A DNA stretch of 31,132 bases from Roseateles_E sp005503085 (GCF_028462495.1 NZ_JAQOWX010000067.1:1-31132), one strand, 5' to 3'; shown: positions 6,795-15,416, numbered from the stretch's first letter. Program-made: numbers and translations. Notes: generated from the letters alone by a model not told the origin.

Positions 6795-8117
6795 TCAAAG
6801 CGGGCGGCGCGCCTTGGTCAGCAGATCGGTGGTCGCGTCGGCCCATGACATCCGGGGCATGGCCCGGATCAAGGTCTCCCGCTCGTGCAGCAAGGCTTTG
6901 TCCTGAATGAATTGCACCAGCTTGGCGTAGATGTCGTCGACGTCCAGCGGGTTGAAGTAGCCCGCATGCTCACCAGCCGCTTCCGGGATCGAGGCCGCGT
7001 TGGAAGCCAGGCAGAATTTCCCATAGCCGACCGATTCGGCCGCCGGCAGCCCATAGCCTTCGATCAGCGATGGAAACACGGTGAAATAACAGGCGCGGTA
7101 GAGCGCGTCGAGTTCCTCGTCGGAGGCCTGGCTGACAAAGAGCACGCGGTCCTGCAAGAGTGGCTTGGACTTCAAGACATCGTTCAGTGCCTGGTACTTC
7201 TTGTTGACTCTGCCGACCACCACCAGTTTCAGTCCCGCGTCCTGCCGGGATTCGATCACCCGAGCCCAGGCCTGCAACAGGCGCGCCTGATTCTTGGAGT
7301 CCGTCACCCGTCCGACCGACAGCAGGTACTGATGGGGTAGCAGCGCGGAGGGAAGTGCCGCCCTTGCAACACCTTCCGAGTTGATGTGCTGTCCGAACAC
7401 CGACTTTTCGATGGGCTTCTCCGCTCCGGTGAACTCAAGCATGTATTTCTTGATTTCGCGCCGGTTGTATTCCGAGCTGGTAAAGAAGCGATCAAAGGCC
7501 TCGAAGCTCTTCTTGATGAAAAGGGTGAAGACCCGACTCTCGCTGGATTTCTGGATATGTCCGACCGGGATGATGTCGTGCAGCAGAATCTGCGCGGAGA
7601 TTCGGTACTTCTGCTTCAGTTTCTCGATGTTCTGGACATAGCCGCCGAGGCTCCAACTGCTGCCCACGTTCAGCAGAATGTCCCCGTCCTTGAACGACGG
7701 GGCGGGCATTTCCCGTCGGAACAGAAATTGGGTGATGTAGAACAGCAGCCGGCTTGTGAAGGTGTGCAAGAAGTACTTGGCGGGCTTGTCGCGGTACTTC
7801 TCTTCATAGTCCTTCCATGGTCGCAATCGGGCATTCGGGCAAAGGCGGTATAGCTTGGCGGTATCGGGTTTGACTTGACCGGAGAGTAGCTCGCCCAGAT
7901 GCTCAATCACCGAACTGTCGACGAGGCCGACCTGCTCGCAAGATCGGCCATAGAACATGATGAATTGAACACCCTTGTCGATGGAATGCAGTGCGTAATT
8001 GAGGTGAACGCGCTGAATCCCGGTGACGTTTGAGTGCTTCTTGGCCCACAGGACTAAGTCTGTGACATCCAGATAAATCGTCGGCGCTTGATTCCCGGCG
8101 GGGTGGGCGCGTGTCAT
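6795..8117 (-). CDS. Glycosyltransferase family 4 (group 1), probable LPS sugar transferase
   Basis: A 440-residue GT-B fold enzyme. The N-terminal part (YLDVTDLVLW, then TGIQRVHLNYAL) is a type often seen in surface polysaccharide transferases. The C-terminal donor domain has LLSVGRVTDSKNQARLLQAW, VVVGR and the Glu-rich donor motif SLIEGYGLPAAES. Donor and acceptor cannot be told. The start at 8117 lies one base after the stop of the GT9 gene; an ATG at 8132 would overlap it, and neither has a clear ribosome site. The middle part (about 7380-8060) is visibly richer in A/T and in Lys, Ile, Phe and Tyr codons than its neighbours, suggesting horizontal acquisition. It is the last gene of the minus-strand glycosyltransferase run. 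Confidence 0.85.
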   Translation of the reverse strand: MTRAHPAGNQAPTIYLDVTDLVLWAKKHSNVTGIQRVHLNYALHSIDKGVQFIMFYGRSCEQVGLVDSSVIEHLGELLSGQVKPDTAKLYRLCPNARLRPWKDYEEKYRDKPAKYFLHTFTSRLLFYITQFLFRREMPAPSFKDGDILLNVGSSWSLGGYVQNIEKLKQKYRISAQILLHDIIPVGHIQKSSESRVFTLFIKKSFEAFDRFFTSSEYNRREIKKYMLEFTGAEKPIEKSVFGQHINSEGVARAALPSALLPHQYLLSVGRVTDSKNQARLLQAWARVIESRQDAGLKLVVVGRVNKKYQALNDVLKSKPLLQDRVLFVSQASDEELDALYRACYFTVFPSLIEGYGLPAAESVGYGKFCLASNAASIPEAAGEHAGYFNPLDVDDIYAKLVQFIQDKALLHERETLIRAMPRMSWADATTDLLTKARRPL

Positions 8118-8118
8118 A

Positions 8119-9132
8119 TCAGGCAGCGTCATGGCTGAGCAGTTGCCGGGCGACGTCGGCGGGGAGGATGTCGGCGAGCTGCGGTGCCTGCAGCAGCTTG
8201 ATCTTCTCGGGGTCGTGGGGCAGCGGGGGGCGGGGGCCGAGCAGCACCCAACTGGGCGTGCCGACGCCTGCGGCGATATTGGTGGCGCCAGTGTCGTTGC
8301 CGATGCAGATCCTGGCCAGCGACATCGTGGCCACGGTATCCGCCGCACTGCCATCGGTGATGGCTAGCGCGTGGGCACGAAGCTCGGCAGGGATGCCGTC
8401 CAGGATGTCGGCTGCCAGCGCAGCTTCGAAAGGGCCTCCGTTGATGACCACGCCGCAGCCGGCCTCAAGCAGCAGGCGGGCCAACTCGGTGAAGTTGGCC
8501 TGGCCCCATTGCTTCCAAGGCTCGGAGGATCCGATCGCCAGCGCGTACAAGGGGCGTGGCAGAGGGGCCAGACGCTCGCACATGCGCGCCAGCGCGTCGG
8601 GGCGCACAGAGATACGGGGCACGATGGGGGCATCGCAAAAGCCTTGCGCGATGGCGAAGCGGGTGGCCTCGTGGTAGCCGCGCACGTCTGGTCCCTCGTA
8701 GAAACTGATCCATGGCGACTTCGTCAGCATCAGTCGTTGCAGCCAGGTCGCGCCGTAGCCGATGCGTTGGCGAATGCCGGCTCGCCAGCAGACGATGACG
8801 GTTCGGCCCGGGTGGTCGGAGAACATGATCATCCGGTCGAAACGCCGGGGCGCGAGTTCGGCGCCCAGGCGCATCAGGCCCTGCAGACCACCGTGGCGGC
8901 CACGGCGGCGCTCCACGCGCCGGGGCCGTCGGTCGAAATCGACAACGTCGCGAAGCCAGGGCTCATGGCCGAGCAGATCGCGGGCCATCGTGGTCGGTGG
9001 CGCGACGAGGGTGATCTGGCCATCGCGGCTTTGCTCGGCGATGCAGCGCAGGTACTGGGCATGCCAGACGAGATCGCCCATGCCACTGAGCTGAATCTGG
9101 ACGGCCGTGTGCGGGCGGGTGTCGTGACTCAT
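8119..9132 (-). CDS. Glycosyltransferase family 9, heptosyltransferase-like
   Basis: A 337-residue protein with the features of ADP-heptose:LPS heptosyltransferases. The N-terminal IQLSGMGDLVWHAQYLR corresponds to the family's acceptor-side loop. The C-terminal half has IGSSEPWKQWGQANFTELA, VVINGGPFE and CIGNDTGATNIAAGVGTPSWV; the Asn-Asp-Thr-Gly motif is the family hallmark for the nucleotide sugar site. The ADP-heptose operon just beyond the next gene makes a heptose donor likely. It is diverged from WaaC/WaaF (Ser-Gly-Met-Gly-Asp instead of the usual Ala-Leu-Gly-Asp type), so no symbol is given. It starts 48 bases after the GT25 gene and is followed at one base by the GT4 gene. Confidence 0.82.
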   Translation of the reverse strand: MSHDTRPHTAVQIQLSGMGDLVWHAQYLRCIAEQSRDGQITLVAPPTTMARDLLGHEPWLRDVVDFDRRPRRVERRRGRHGGLQGLMRLGAELAPRRFDRMIMFSDHPGRTVIVCWRAGIRQRIGYGATWLQRLMLTKSPWISFYEGPDVRGYHEATRFAIAQGFCDAPIVPRISVRPDALARMCERLAPLPRPLYALAIGSSEPWKQWGQANFTELARLLLEAGCGVVINGGPFEAALAADILDGIPAELRAHALAITDGSAADTVATMSLARICIGNDTGATNIAAGVGTPSWVLLGPRPPLPHDPEKIKLLQAPQLADILPADVARQLLSHDAA

Positions 9133-9180
9133 GCCGATGCGCTCCGGCTGGCTAGGTAGTCCTTTGTTGACATGGCGTTC

Positions 9181-9957
9181 CTAAGCTGTGTGCGGGCGCA
9201 GTTCAGCGAACGGATCCGACTGCGCCAGCATGGCTCTGTTGGCGCGGGCGTTGCCGCGGCTGTAATGCCATTGCGTGCGGCCCTTGCGCCAGCGGCGCGA
9301 CCACCAGGCGCCGAATTCGCGGCCGCCGATGCTGGAGGTGCTGCCTTCTTCGTTCAGGCCAATGGGGTAGGGTGTGAGGCCGAACAGGCGCAGATCCGCT
9401 TCCCACCAGTGGCGCAGATCGACGTCGATGGGCCGGAAGAACGGCTGACGGCTGCGCAGCAGCTTCTGTGCGCCGGCGCGGCTGACCAGGTAGGCGCAGG
9501 TCAGGCTGGGTGCGCGCTGGTAGCGGACCAGCTCGGCAGCACAGCCCGGCAGGGGCCAGCTGTGCAGCACCGACTCGGGCTCGCGACCGATCAGCTTGAT
9601 CATGTCCCAGTGCGGCGGCAGGGCCGCCACGGCTCGCAGCGCGGCAGGCAGCTGCGGGCGCAGCTCGGCATCGTCCTCCAGCACCAGCGCATGGGGCGCG
9701 CCGCTGTCCACCAGGCGCTGCCAGACCTGCAGATGGCTGGCGTAGCAACCGATCTCGCCGGGCGCCATGGCCTGGTGGAAGCGGGCGCGGTTTTGCTTTG
9801 CATCGTAGAGCGCCGCGCGCTCGGCTTCGGACAGCTCACGGCCATAGACGGCCGGCACGATCTCGAAGGGCAGATCCAGGCCGTTCAACTGGGCTTGCAT
9901 CACGGCCAGCCTGCGTGTGTCGCGGGGCAGATTGATCAGATAAACAGGGCAGCTCAT
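9181..9957 (-). CDS. Glycosyltransferase family 25 (LpsA-type LPS transferase)
   Basis: A 258-residue GT-A fold enzyme. It begins with the family's VYLINLPRDTRRL, has GEIGCYASHLQVWQRLV at about residues 67-83, and the metal/nucleotide motif ALVLEDDAEL. GT25 enzymes of this kind, such as LpsA and Lex2B, add galactose or glucose to LPS inner core or lipooligosaccharide in other proteobacteria; the sugar here is not predictable. Beyond residue 190 it is basic and rich in Trp and Arg, which may help membrane association. The ATG overlaps the stop of the preceding GT4 gene by four bases (ATGA), so the two are probably translationally coupled. Confidence 0.87.
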   Translation of the reverse strand: MSCPVYLINLPRDTRRLAVMQAQLNGLDLPFEIVPAVYGRELSEAERAALYDAKQNRARFHQAMAPGEIGCYASHLQVWQRLVDSGAPHALVLEDDAELRPQLPAALRAVAALPPHWDMIKLIGREPESVLHSWPLPGCAAELVRYQRAPSLTCAYLVSRAGAQKLLRSRQPFFRPIDVDLRHWWEADLRLFGLTPYPIGLNEEGSTSSIGGREFGAWWSRRWRKGRTQWHYSRGNARANRAMLAQSDPFAELRPHTA

Positions 9958-11057
9958 TGCTTGCGGGCCAGTCGGGTGAACAGGTCTTCGTATTGATTTG
10001 TCATGCCGGCGAGGCTGTGCTCGGTGAGGGCGGCATGGCGGCCGCGTGCGGCCAGCGCGGCGGCAGCCTGGGGCTGGCGCAGCAACTCGGCCAGCACAGC
10101 GGCAAGGGCTCGGGCATCGCGATGCGGCACCAGGCGGCCGGTGTCGCCGTCGCGCAGCAGTTCCTGTACGCCTGGCACGGCGGTGCCGACCACGGCGCAG
10201 CCGGCCGCCATGCCCTCGACCAGGGACAGGGGCATGCCCTCGTAGTGGGTGGACAGCACCGCGATCTGGTGCCGCATCAGCAGCTCGGGCAGCCCGGCTT
10301 GGAAGCCGAGGAACTGCACCTGCTGCTGCAGGCCCAGGCTTTGCGTCAGCGCCCGGGCGGCGCGCAGATGCCGCTCGCTGCCGCCACCGGCCAGCAGCAG
10401 CGGTGGCGTCAGGCCTTGCTCGCGCAGCAGGGCCAGGGCCTGCAGCAGGGTGGCGTGGTCCTTCTGACTGGCGAAGCGTGCCGCCATCACCAGACCCGGC
10501 ACGCGCTGGACATAGGGATGACGGTCGGCGTCGGCAAACGGTTCCAACCGGATGCCATTCGAGATCGCCAGGGTCTTGTCCGCCGGCATGCCCAGTGCCA
10601 GCAGGCTGTGCCGCACCCCCTCCGAGCAGCCGACGATGGCATCGCTGCGCCTCGCCAGCCAGCGGGCTTGCAGCAGGCGCCAGCGGCTGTAGCGCTCGCG
10701 CGAGTTGTGCTCGACATGCACCGGATGGGGCACGCCCGCCAGCAGCCCGGCCCAGCGCCCCAGCAGGTGCTCGGGGAAGCCGTGGGCGACCAGCACATCG
10801 GGGCGGAAGCGGCGGCAGAGCTGCTGCAGGCGCCAGATCGTGGCCGCATGGCTCCAGCCCGGCACGAGTTCGATCGGCAGGCCTTGCTGTTGCAGTGCGG
10901 CGATGCGCTGCGGGTCGGTCTGGCGTTTTTTGCGCAGCACCAGCAGGGGCTCGCTGCGGCCGCTGGCCTGGGCCGCCCGCACCAGGTCGAGCGCCACCTG
11001 GGTGGCGCCGGAGAAGCCGCCGGTGACGAAGTGCAGAACCTTGGGTGGCGGGCTCAT
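9954..11057 (-). CDS. Glycosyltransferase family 4 (group 1)
   Basis: A 367-residue GT-B enzyme. The N-terminal domain starts KVLHFVTGGFSGATQVALDL, with the glycine-rich loop of the acceptor side, then VLVAHGFPEHLLGRWAG and VHVEHNSRERYSRW. The donor domain has VMAARFASQKDHATLLQAL, LLLAGGGSERHLR and the E-x7-E motif HYEGMPLSLVEGMAAG, as in WaaG-like and other LPS transferases. The start at 11057 is chosen because the protein then opens directly on the first beta strand and the ATG overlaps the stop of the previous gene by four bases. It lies between a GT-A enzyme and the GT25 enzyme, in a chain of overlapping genes that suggests one LPS core or outer-polysaccharide unit. Confidence 0.88.
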   Translation of the reverse strand: MSPPPKVLHFVTGGFSGATQVALDLVRAAQASGRSEPLLVLRKKRQTDPQRIAALQQQGLPIELVPGWSHAATIWRLQQLCRRFRPDVLVAHGFPEHLLGRWAGLLAGVPHPVHVEHNSRERYSRWRLLQARWLARRSDAIVGCSEGVRHSLLALGMPADKTLAISNGIRLEPFADADRHPYVQRVPGLVMAARFASQKDHATLLQALALLREQGLTPPLLLAGGGSERHLRAARALTQSLGLQQQVQFLGFQAGLPELLMRHQIAVLSTHYEGMPLSLVEGMAAGCAVVGTAVPGVQELLRDGDTGRLVPHRDARALAAVLAELLRQPQAAAALAARGRHAALTEHSLAGMTNQYEDLFTRLARKQ

Positions 11058-11788
11058 TCGCGCCAGTGATCCGCGATCCAGGGCGCCGGCTTGGCGCGGC
11101 GCCAGTTGCCGTTGCTGCGGCCGGCCAGCGCGTCGGGCGGGTTCATCACGCCATGGAAGATCAGGATGCGGGCGCCCTTGGGAACAAAGGGTGCGCGCCA
11201 GTAATTGCTGGGCCAGCGCGGGATGCAGTGGTATTTGTAGCTGGCGCACCAGGCCGCGTCCCAGTAGGTCAGCAAGCCCTTGGCTTGCATCTCGTTGGAG
11301 AGATAGGCCTGCTCGTTGCGCACCTGGGTGCGGATGCTCTCGAACTCGCGGCGGAACTTGGCCAGCACATCGGCATGCGCACCCAAGGTGAAGCGATACA
11401 CCGAGGAGTTGCCGGTGATGCGCCAGGGGCGCTTCCAGTCATGGATGATCAGGAATTCGCCGGGCACCTCGAAGAAGGGCGTGATGTCGTCGACGATGAC
11501 GACATCGAGATCGAGAAACAGCGCCGTGCCTTTGAGGCCGTGCAGATCCGCCTCGAAAGTGGTCAGCTTGGTCCAGCCGCGCTCGGGAATGCCGGGCGGC
11601 AGGGCCAGGGCGGGGATGGGCAGGCATTCGACCTCGGCGCGGATGCCCTCATGGCGGTCGGTCAGGCAGACAAAACGGAACTCGCCGCGCAGATGGCGTC
11701 GCACCATCGCATACAGACGGTTGACGTACTCGGGGCCGTACTTAGTGCCCCATTTCATGCAGAGGATGACGCGGTCGCTGCTCGCCAT
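11054..11788 (-). CDS. Putative GT-A type glycosyltransferase
   Basis: A 244-residue protein with a likely GT-A fold. The motif ALFLDLDVVIVDD (about 88-100) provides a DxD metal site in the setting seen in family 8-like transferases, and RGWTKLTTFEADLHGL precedes it as in those enzymes. The second half holds RFTLGAHADVL and a His-containing ILIFHGVMNPP that could be the late metal ligand. Donor and acceptor are unknown. The ATG at 11788 is preferred to a TTG at 11809 because it follows the lapB stop by seven bases and has GAGAA upstream. It starts the run of glycosyltransferases behind lapB, so it is probably expressed with the lapAB genes. Confidence 0.75.
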   Translation of the reverse strand: MASSDRVILCMKWGTKYGPEYVNRLYAMVRRHLRGEFRFVCLTDRHEGIRAEVECLPIPALALPPGIPERGWTKLTTFEADLHGLKGTALFLDLDVVIVDDITPFFEVPGEFLIIHDWKRPWRITGNSSVYRFTLGAHADVLAKFRREFESIRTQVRNEQAYLSNEMQAKGLLTYWDAAWCASYKYHCIPRWPSNYWRAPFVPKGARILIFHGVMNPPDALAGRSNGNWRRAKPAPWIADHWRE

Positions 11789-11795
11789 GGTGTTC

Positions 11796-12944
11796 TCAGA
11801 GTTCTTCAACGTGGCGGGGCGGGTAGGTGTCCCAGTTCAGGCAGCCCGGGCATTGCCAGAAATAGTGCTGGGCCTCGAAGCCGCAGGCGGCGCAGCGATA
11901 GCGTTGCAGCGGCCGGCTGGCGCGGTCCAGCGCGGCGGCCATCAGCGGGGCTTCCTCCTCGCTGAGCTGGGCCTTGCTCTGGGTCAGCAGCATGCGGGCG
12001 GCGCTGAGGCTGGGCTCGGCGCGCAGATGGGTCACCAGGCGCTGGCGCTGGGCGGCGGCGGCCGGCTCCAGCTTGGCGATGGCCAGCAGCAGATGCATGC
12101 CGGGCGCGCGCTGGTACTGGGCCAGCAGCGTGGCCAGCGCCGGCTCGGTCGCGCCTATGGCCAGGGCGGCGTCCGCATAGTCGCCGGCCACCAGATTGAA
12201 GGCCTCGGGCTTGGCACTCAGCAGCTGGGCATAGGCGGCCATGGCCTGCTCGGGCTGACCGCGCCGGGCCAGCATCTGGCCGGCCAGCACATGGGCGCGG
12301 GCGGCCTGCGGCGCGGTCTTGCGGGCCTGGGCCAGCAACTCCTGCGCCTCGCCGTGCTCGTTGCGGGCCTGGGCTTCCAGCGCCTGCTCGCACAGATAGT
12401 TGGCGATGCGGGCCGCGAACGAGCCGGTGCCGCCTTGCTCCAGATGGCGGGCCACCTCGGCGGCCTTGCGCCATTCGCGCGAGCGCTCGTACAGCGACAG
12501 CAGGGCCAGCTCGGCCTCGGTCTCGAAGGCGGTGCCGCGCAGCGCGGCGAAAGCCTCCTCGGCGCGGTCGAACAGACCGGCCTTGAAGAAGTCCTGGGCC
12601 AGCGCATGCTGGGCACGGTCGCGCTCGGCGCGCGGCAGGTCGCCACGCTGCAGCAGATGCTGGTGCACCCGCACCGCGCGCTCGTACTCGCCGCGGCGGC
12701 GGAACAGATTGCCCAGCGCGAAATGCAGCTCGGAGGTGTCGGGATCGTTCTGCACCGCCTCGATGAAGGCGTCGATGGCCTTGTCCTGCTGCTCGTTGAG
12801 CAGCAGATTCAGCCCCTTGAAGTAGGCCTTGGGGGCATCGCGCTGCTCGCGCTTCCATTGCCGCGCATCGAGCTTGGAGGCCAGCCAGCCGAGGCCGAAG
12901 GCCACCGGCAGCGCGAACAGCAGCCAGCGCAGATCAAAGTCCAT
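11796..12944 (-). CDS. lapB: LPS assembly protein LapB (YciM), TPR and zinc-ribbon protein
   Basis: A 382-residue inner-membrane-anchored protein. An N-terminal membrane helix (about 5-24) leads into tetratricopeptide repeats (about 35-335) and ends in a rubredoxin-like zinc ribbon with Cys351, Cys354, Cys365 and Cys368. In E. coli LapB recruits the FtsH protease to LpxC, the first committed enzyme of lipid A synthesis, and so sets the LPS level. All parts, including the four zinc cysteines, are present. The start at 12944 overlaps the end of lapA by 11 bases. The genes that follow are LPS glycosyltransferases, so LPS regulation and LPS building are joined here on one strand. Confidence 0.92.
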   Translation of the reverse strand: MDFDLRWLLFALPVAFGLGWLASKLDARQWKREQRDAPKAYFKGLNLLLNEQQDKAIDAFIEAVQNDPDTSELHFALGNLFRRRGEYERAVRVHQHLLQRGDLPRAERDRAQHALAQDFFKAGLFDRAEEAFAALRGTAFETEAELALLSLYERSREWRKAAEVARHLEQGGTGSFAARIANYLCEQALEAQARNEHGEAQELLAQARKTAPQAARAHVLAGQMLARRGQPEQAMAAYAQLLSAKPEAFNLVAGDYADAALAIGATEPALATLLAQYQRAPGMHLLLAIAKLEPAAAAQRQRLVTHLRAEPSLSAARMLLTQSKAQLSEEEAPLMAAALDRASRPLQRYRCAACGFEAQHYFWQCPGCLNWDTYPPRHVEEL

Positions 12945-13236
12945 CGCGCACGCCGCTGGGGGTTTGAACTTCGGTGGGCGTGGGTGCGTCGGAAACGGCC
13001 GGCGCGATGTCGCCGCCGCGCTGCGCGACGCGGCGGTGCTTCCACCAGGCCGGCACCATGGCCAGCACGCCTAAAGCGGCGCCGCAGCCAAAGGCCAGCA
13101 GCACGATGATGACCATTGGCGCGCGCCACTCGTGGCCGAAGAACCAGCGCACGGTAGCCTCCTGGCTGTTGTTCAGCGCGAAGGCGAAGAGGGCGAAGAA
13201 GATGAAGGCCCGGAAGAGCCAGACGAAGATACGCAT
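12934..13236 (-). CDS. lapA: LapA-domain inner membrane protein
   Basis: A 100-residue protein with two membrane helices (about 5-21 and 40-63) separated by a loop with NNSQEATVRWFFG, the typical LapA (YciS) pattern, and a cytoplasmic tail that is basic and then Pro/Thr-rich. LapA works with LapB in LPS assembly in enterobacteria. The start at 13236 opens with MRIFVWLFR. It lies 32 bases after ihfB and overlaps lapB by 11 bases; the order ihfB-lapA-lapB after rpsA is found in many proteobacteria, which supports the call for this short gene. Confidence 0.9.
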   Translation of the reverse strand: MRIFVWLFRAFIFFALFAFALNNSQEATVRWFFGHEWRAPMVIIVLLAFGCGAALGVLAMVPAWWKHRRVAQRGGDIAPAVSDAPTPTEVQTPSGVRDGL

Positions 13237-13268
13237 CGGGACGGATTCTAGGGCGGCGCTCGTGGCGC

Positions 13269-13589
13269 TCAGGCGTGAATCTCGCTGCCCTTGTCGTCGA
13301 GCACCGGCAGCTGTTCGTCGACCGACTCGCGCAGGGCCTTGCCCGGCTTGAAATGGGGCACCAGCTTCTCGGGGATCAGTACCTGCTCGCCGCTGCGCGG
13401 ATTGCGGCCCATGCGGGGCGGGCGGCGGTTGATCGAGAAGCTGCCGAAGCCGCGGATCTCGATGCGGTGGCCCTTGGCCAGCGCATCGGACATCGCGTCC
13501 AGGATGGTCTTGACCGCGAACTCGGTGTCGCGCTGGGTGAGCTGGCCAAAGCGCTCGGCCAGATGGGCAACAAGATCGGATCGGGTCAT
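13269..13589 (-). CDS. ihfB: Integration host factor subunit beta
   Basis: A 106-residue HU/IHF-family DNA-bending protein that pairs with IhfA. MTRSDLVAHLAERF opens the helical body, RGFGSFSINRRPPRMGRNPRSG is the DNA-binding arm (about 46-67), and Pro64 is the residue that intercalates into DNA. The acidic ending GSEIHA is a little longer than in E. coli IHF-beta (94 residues). It lies downstream of rpsA, as in E. coli, but a terminator hairpin at 13614-13651 separates the two. Its own expression therefore depends on read-through or on a promoter in the 117-base gap. Confidence 0.95.
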   Translation of the reverse strand: MTRSDLVAHLAERFGQLTQRDTEFAVKTILDAMSDALAKGHRIEIRGFGSFSINRRPPRMGRNPRSGEQVLIPEKLVPHFKPGKALRESVDEQLPVLDDKGSEIHA

Positions 13590-13613
13590 GACGTGAAAAT
13601 TCTTGTGATTGGA

Positions 13614-13651
13614 ATTGAAACAGGCTCGCCCTCGAAAGAGTGGCGAGCCTG
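13614..13651 (-). terminator. Rho-independent terminator after rpsA
   Basis: On the minus strand a perfect ten-base stem (13651-13642 with 13630-13621) encloses an 11-base loop and is followed by TTTCAATT. The short T run suggests partial termination, which would let some transcripts reach ihfB. Confidence 0.7.
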
Positions 13652-13662
13652 CGGCATCACCG

Positions 13663-13697
13663 GCAAGGCCCTAGGCTACCAGAGCCCAGGCCCTTGC
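13663..13697 (-). repeat. Hairpin just downstream of the rpsA stop codon
   Basis: The arms GCAAGG and CCTTGC extend inward through a single mismatch, CCT/AGG, and GGCT/AGCC around a five-base loop. The hairpin starts nine bases after the rpsA stop codon and precedes the terminator. Without a T run it may protect the 3' end of the rpsA message. Confidence 0.5.
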
Positions 13698-13706
13698 AAG
13701 CAATGA

Positions 13707-15416
13707 TTAGTTGCCTTGATTGTCCAGCTTGGCGCGCAGCAGGGCGCCCAGGCTGGTCGTGCCGGCGTTCTCACGCTCGGACGTGGCGGACAGACGCTGC
13801 ATCGCCTCTTGGCTGTCGGCATTGTCCTTGGCCTTGATCGACAGCTGGATGTTGCGGGTCTTGCGGTCGATGTTGACGACGATGGAGGTGACTTCGTCGC
13901 CTTCCTTCAACACGTTGCGGGCGTCTTCCACGCGATCGCGGGAGATTTCCGAAGCACGCAGATAGCCCAGCACGCCATCGGCCAGTTCGATCTCGGCGCC
14001 ACGCGCGTCGACCGTCTTGACCTTGCCGGTCACCGACATGCCGCGGTCATTGACCGTGGTGTAGGCGGTGAAGGGGTCGCTGTCCAGCTGCTTGATGCCC
14101 AGCGAGATGCGCTCGCGCTCGACGTCCACGGCCAGCACGACGGCTTCGACTTCCTGGCCCTTCTTGAAGTTGCGCACGGCAGCTTCGCCGGTCTCGTCCC
14201 AGGACAGGTCGGACAGGTGCACCAGGCCGTCGATGCCTTGAGCCAGGCCGACGAACACGCCGAAGTCGGTGATCGACTTGACCGGGCCCTTGACCTTGTC
14301 GCCGCGCTTGACGTTCTCGGCGAACTCTTCCCAAGGATTGGCCTTGCACTGCTTCATGCCCAGCGAGATGCGACGCTTGTCTTCGTCGATCTCCAGCACC
14401 ATGACTTCGACTTCGTCGCCCAGCGAGACGATCTTCGAAGGTGCGACGTTCTTGTTGGTCCAGTCCATTTCGGAGACGTGCACCAGGCCTTCGATGCCCG
14501 GCTCGATCTCGACGAAGGCGCCGTAGTCGGCGATGTTGGTGACCTTGCCGAACAGGCGGGTGCTGGTCGGGTAGCGGCGAGCCACGCCGAACCACGGGTC
14601 ATCGCCCAGCTGCTTCAGGCCCAGCGAGACGCGGTTCTTCTCGGCGTCGAACTTCAGGACCTTGGCGGTCAGTTCCTGGCCCACCGTCACGACTTCCGAC
14701 GGGTGACGGACACGGCGCCATGCCATGTCGGTGATGTGCAGCAGGCCGTCGATACCGCCCAGGTCCACGAAGGCACCGTACTCAGTGATGTTCTTGACCA
14801 CGCCGTTGACGATCGCGCCTTCGGACAGGGTTTCCAGCAGCTTGGCGCGCTCTTCGCCCATCGAAGCCTCGACCACAGCGCGGCGCGACAACACGACGTT
14901 GTTGCGCTTGCGGTCCAGCTTGATGACCTTGAACTCCATGGTCTTGCCTTCGTACGGGCTCATGTCCTTGACCGGACGGGTGTCCAGCAGGGAGCCCGGC
15001 AGGAAGGCGCGGATGCCGTTCACGAGGACGGTCAGGCCGCCCTTGACCTTGCCCGAGACGGTACCGGTCACGAAGTCGCCCGACTCCAGTGCGGTTTCCA
15101 GGCTCAGCCACGAGGCCAGGCGCTTGGCCTTGTCGCGCGACAGGATGGTGTCGCCGTAGCCGTTTTCGATGGCGTCGATGGCGACGGACACGAAGTCACC
15201 GACTTGAACTTCCAGTTCGCCCTGGTCGTTCTTGAATTCTTCGATAGGCACGTAGGCTTCGGACTTCAGGCCTGCGTTGACGACGACGAAGCTGTGCTCG
15301 ACGCGAACGACTTCAGCGGAGATCACTTCGCCGGCGCGCATGTCGGACTTCTGCAGCGACTCTTCGAACATTGCTGCGAAGGAGTCCATGCCGGAAGCGG
15401 TTTGGGTTTGGGACAT
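13707..15416 (-). CDS. rpsA: 30S ribosomal protein S1
   Basis: A 569-residue protein made of six S1 RNA-binding repeats, each with the recognisable core seen for example in GAFVDLGGIDGLLHITDMAW, YGAFVEIEPGIEGLVHVSEM and FGVFVGLAQGIDGLVHLSDL. S1 brings mRNA to the 30S subunit. The length is close to the usual 557-570. The start at 15416 is fixed by AGGAAA six bases upstream and by the typical beginning MSQTQTASGMDSFAAMFEESL; an upstream ATG eight codons earlier is rejected. It follows aroA-cmk by 157 bases, as cmk-rpsA does in E. coli. Codon use is very regular, as expected for high expression. The leader carries nested inverted repeats. Confidence 0.97.
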   Translation of the reverse strand: MSQTQTASGMDSFAAMFEESLQKSDMRAGEVISAEVVRVEHSFVVVNAGLKSEAYVPIEEFKNDQGELEVQVGDFVSVAIDAIENGYGDTILSRDKAKRLASWLSLETALESGDFVTGTVSGKVKGGLTVLVNGIRAFLPGSLLDTRPVKDMSPYEGKTMEFKVIKLDRKRNNVVLSRRAVVEASMGEERAKLLETLSEGAIVNGVVKNITEYGAFVDLGGIDGLLHITDMAWRRVRHPSEVVTVGQELTAKVLKFDAEKNRVSLGLKQLGDDPWFGVARRYPTSTRLFGKVTNIADYGAFVEIEPGIEGLVHVSEMDWTNKNVAPSKIVSLGDEVEVMVLEIDEDKRRISLGMKQCKANPWEEFAENVKRGDKVKGPVKSITDFGVFVGLAQGIDGLVHLSDLSWDETGEAAVRNFKKGQEVEAVVLAVDVERERISLGIKQLDSDPFTAYTTVNDRGMSVTGKVKTVDARGAEIELADGVLGYLRASEISRDRVEDARNVLKEGDEVTSIVVNIDRKTRNIQLSIKAKDNADSQEAMQRLSATSERENAGTTSLGALLRAKLDNQGN

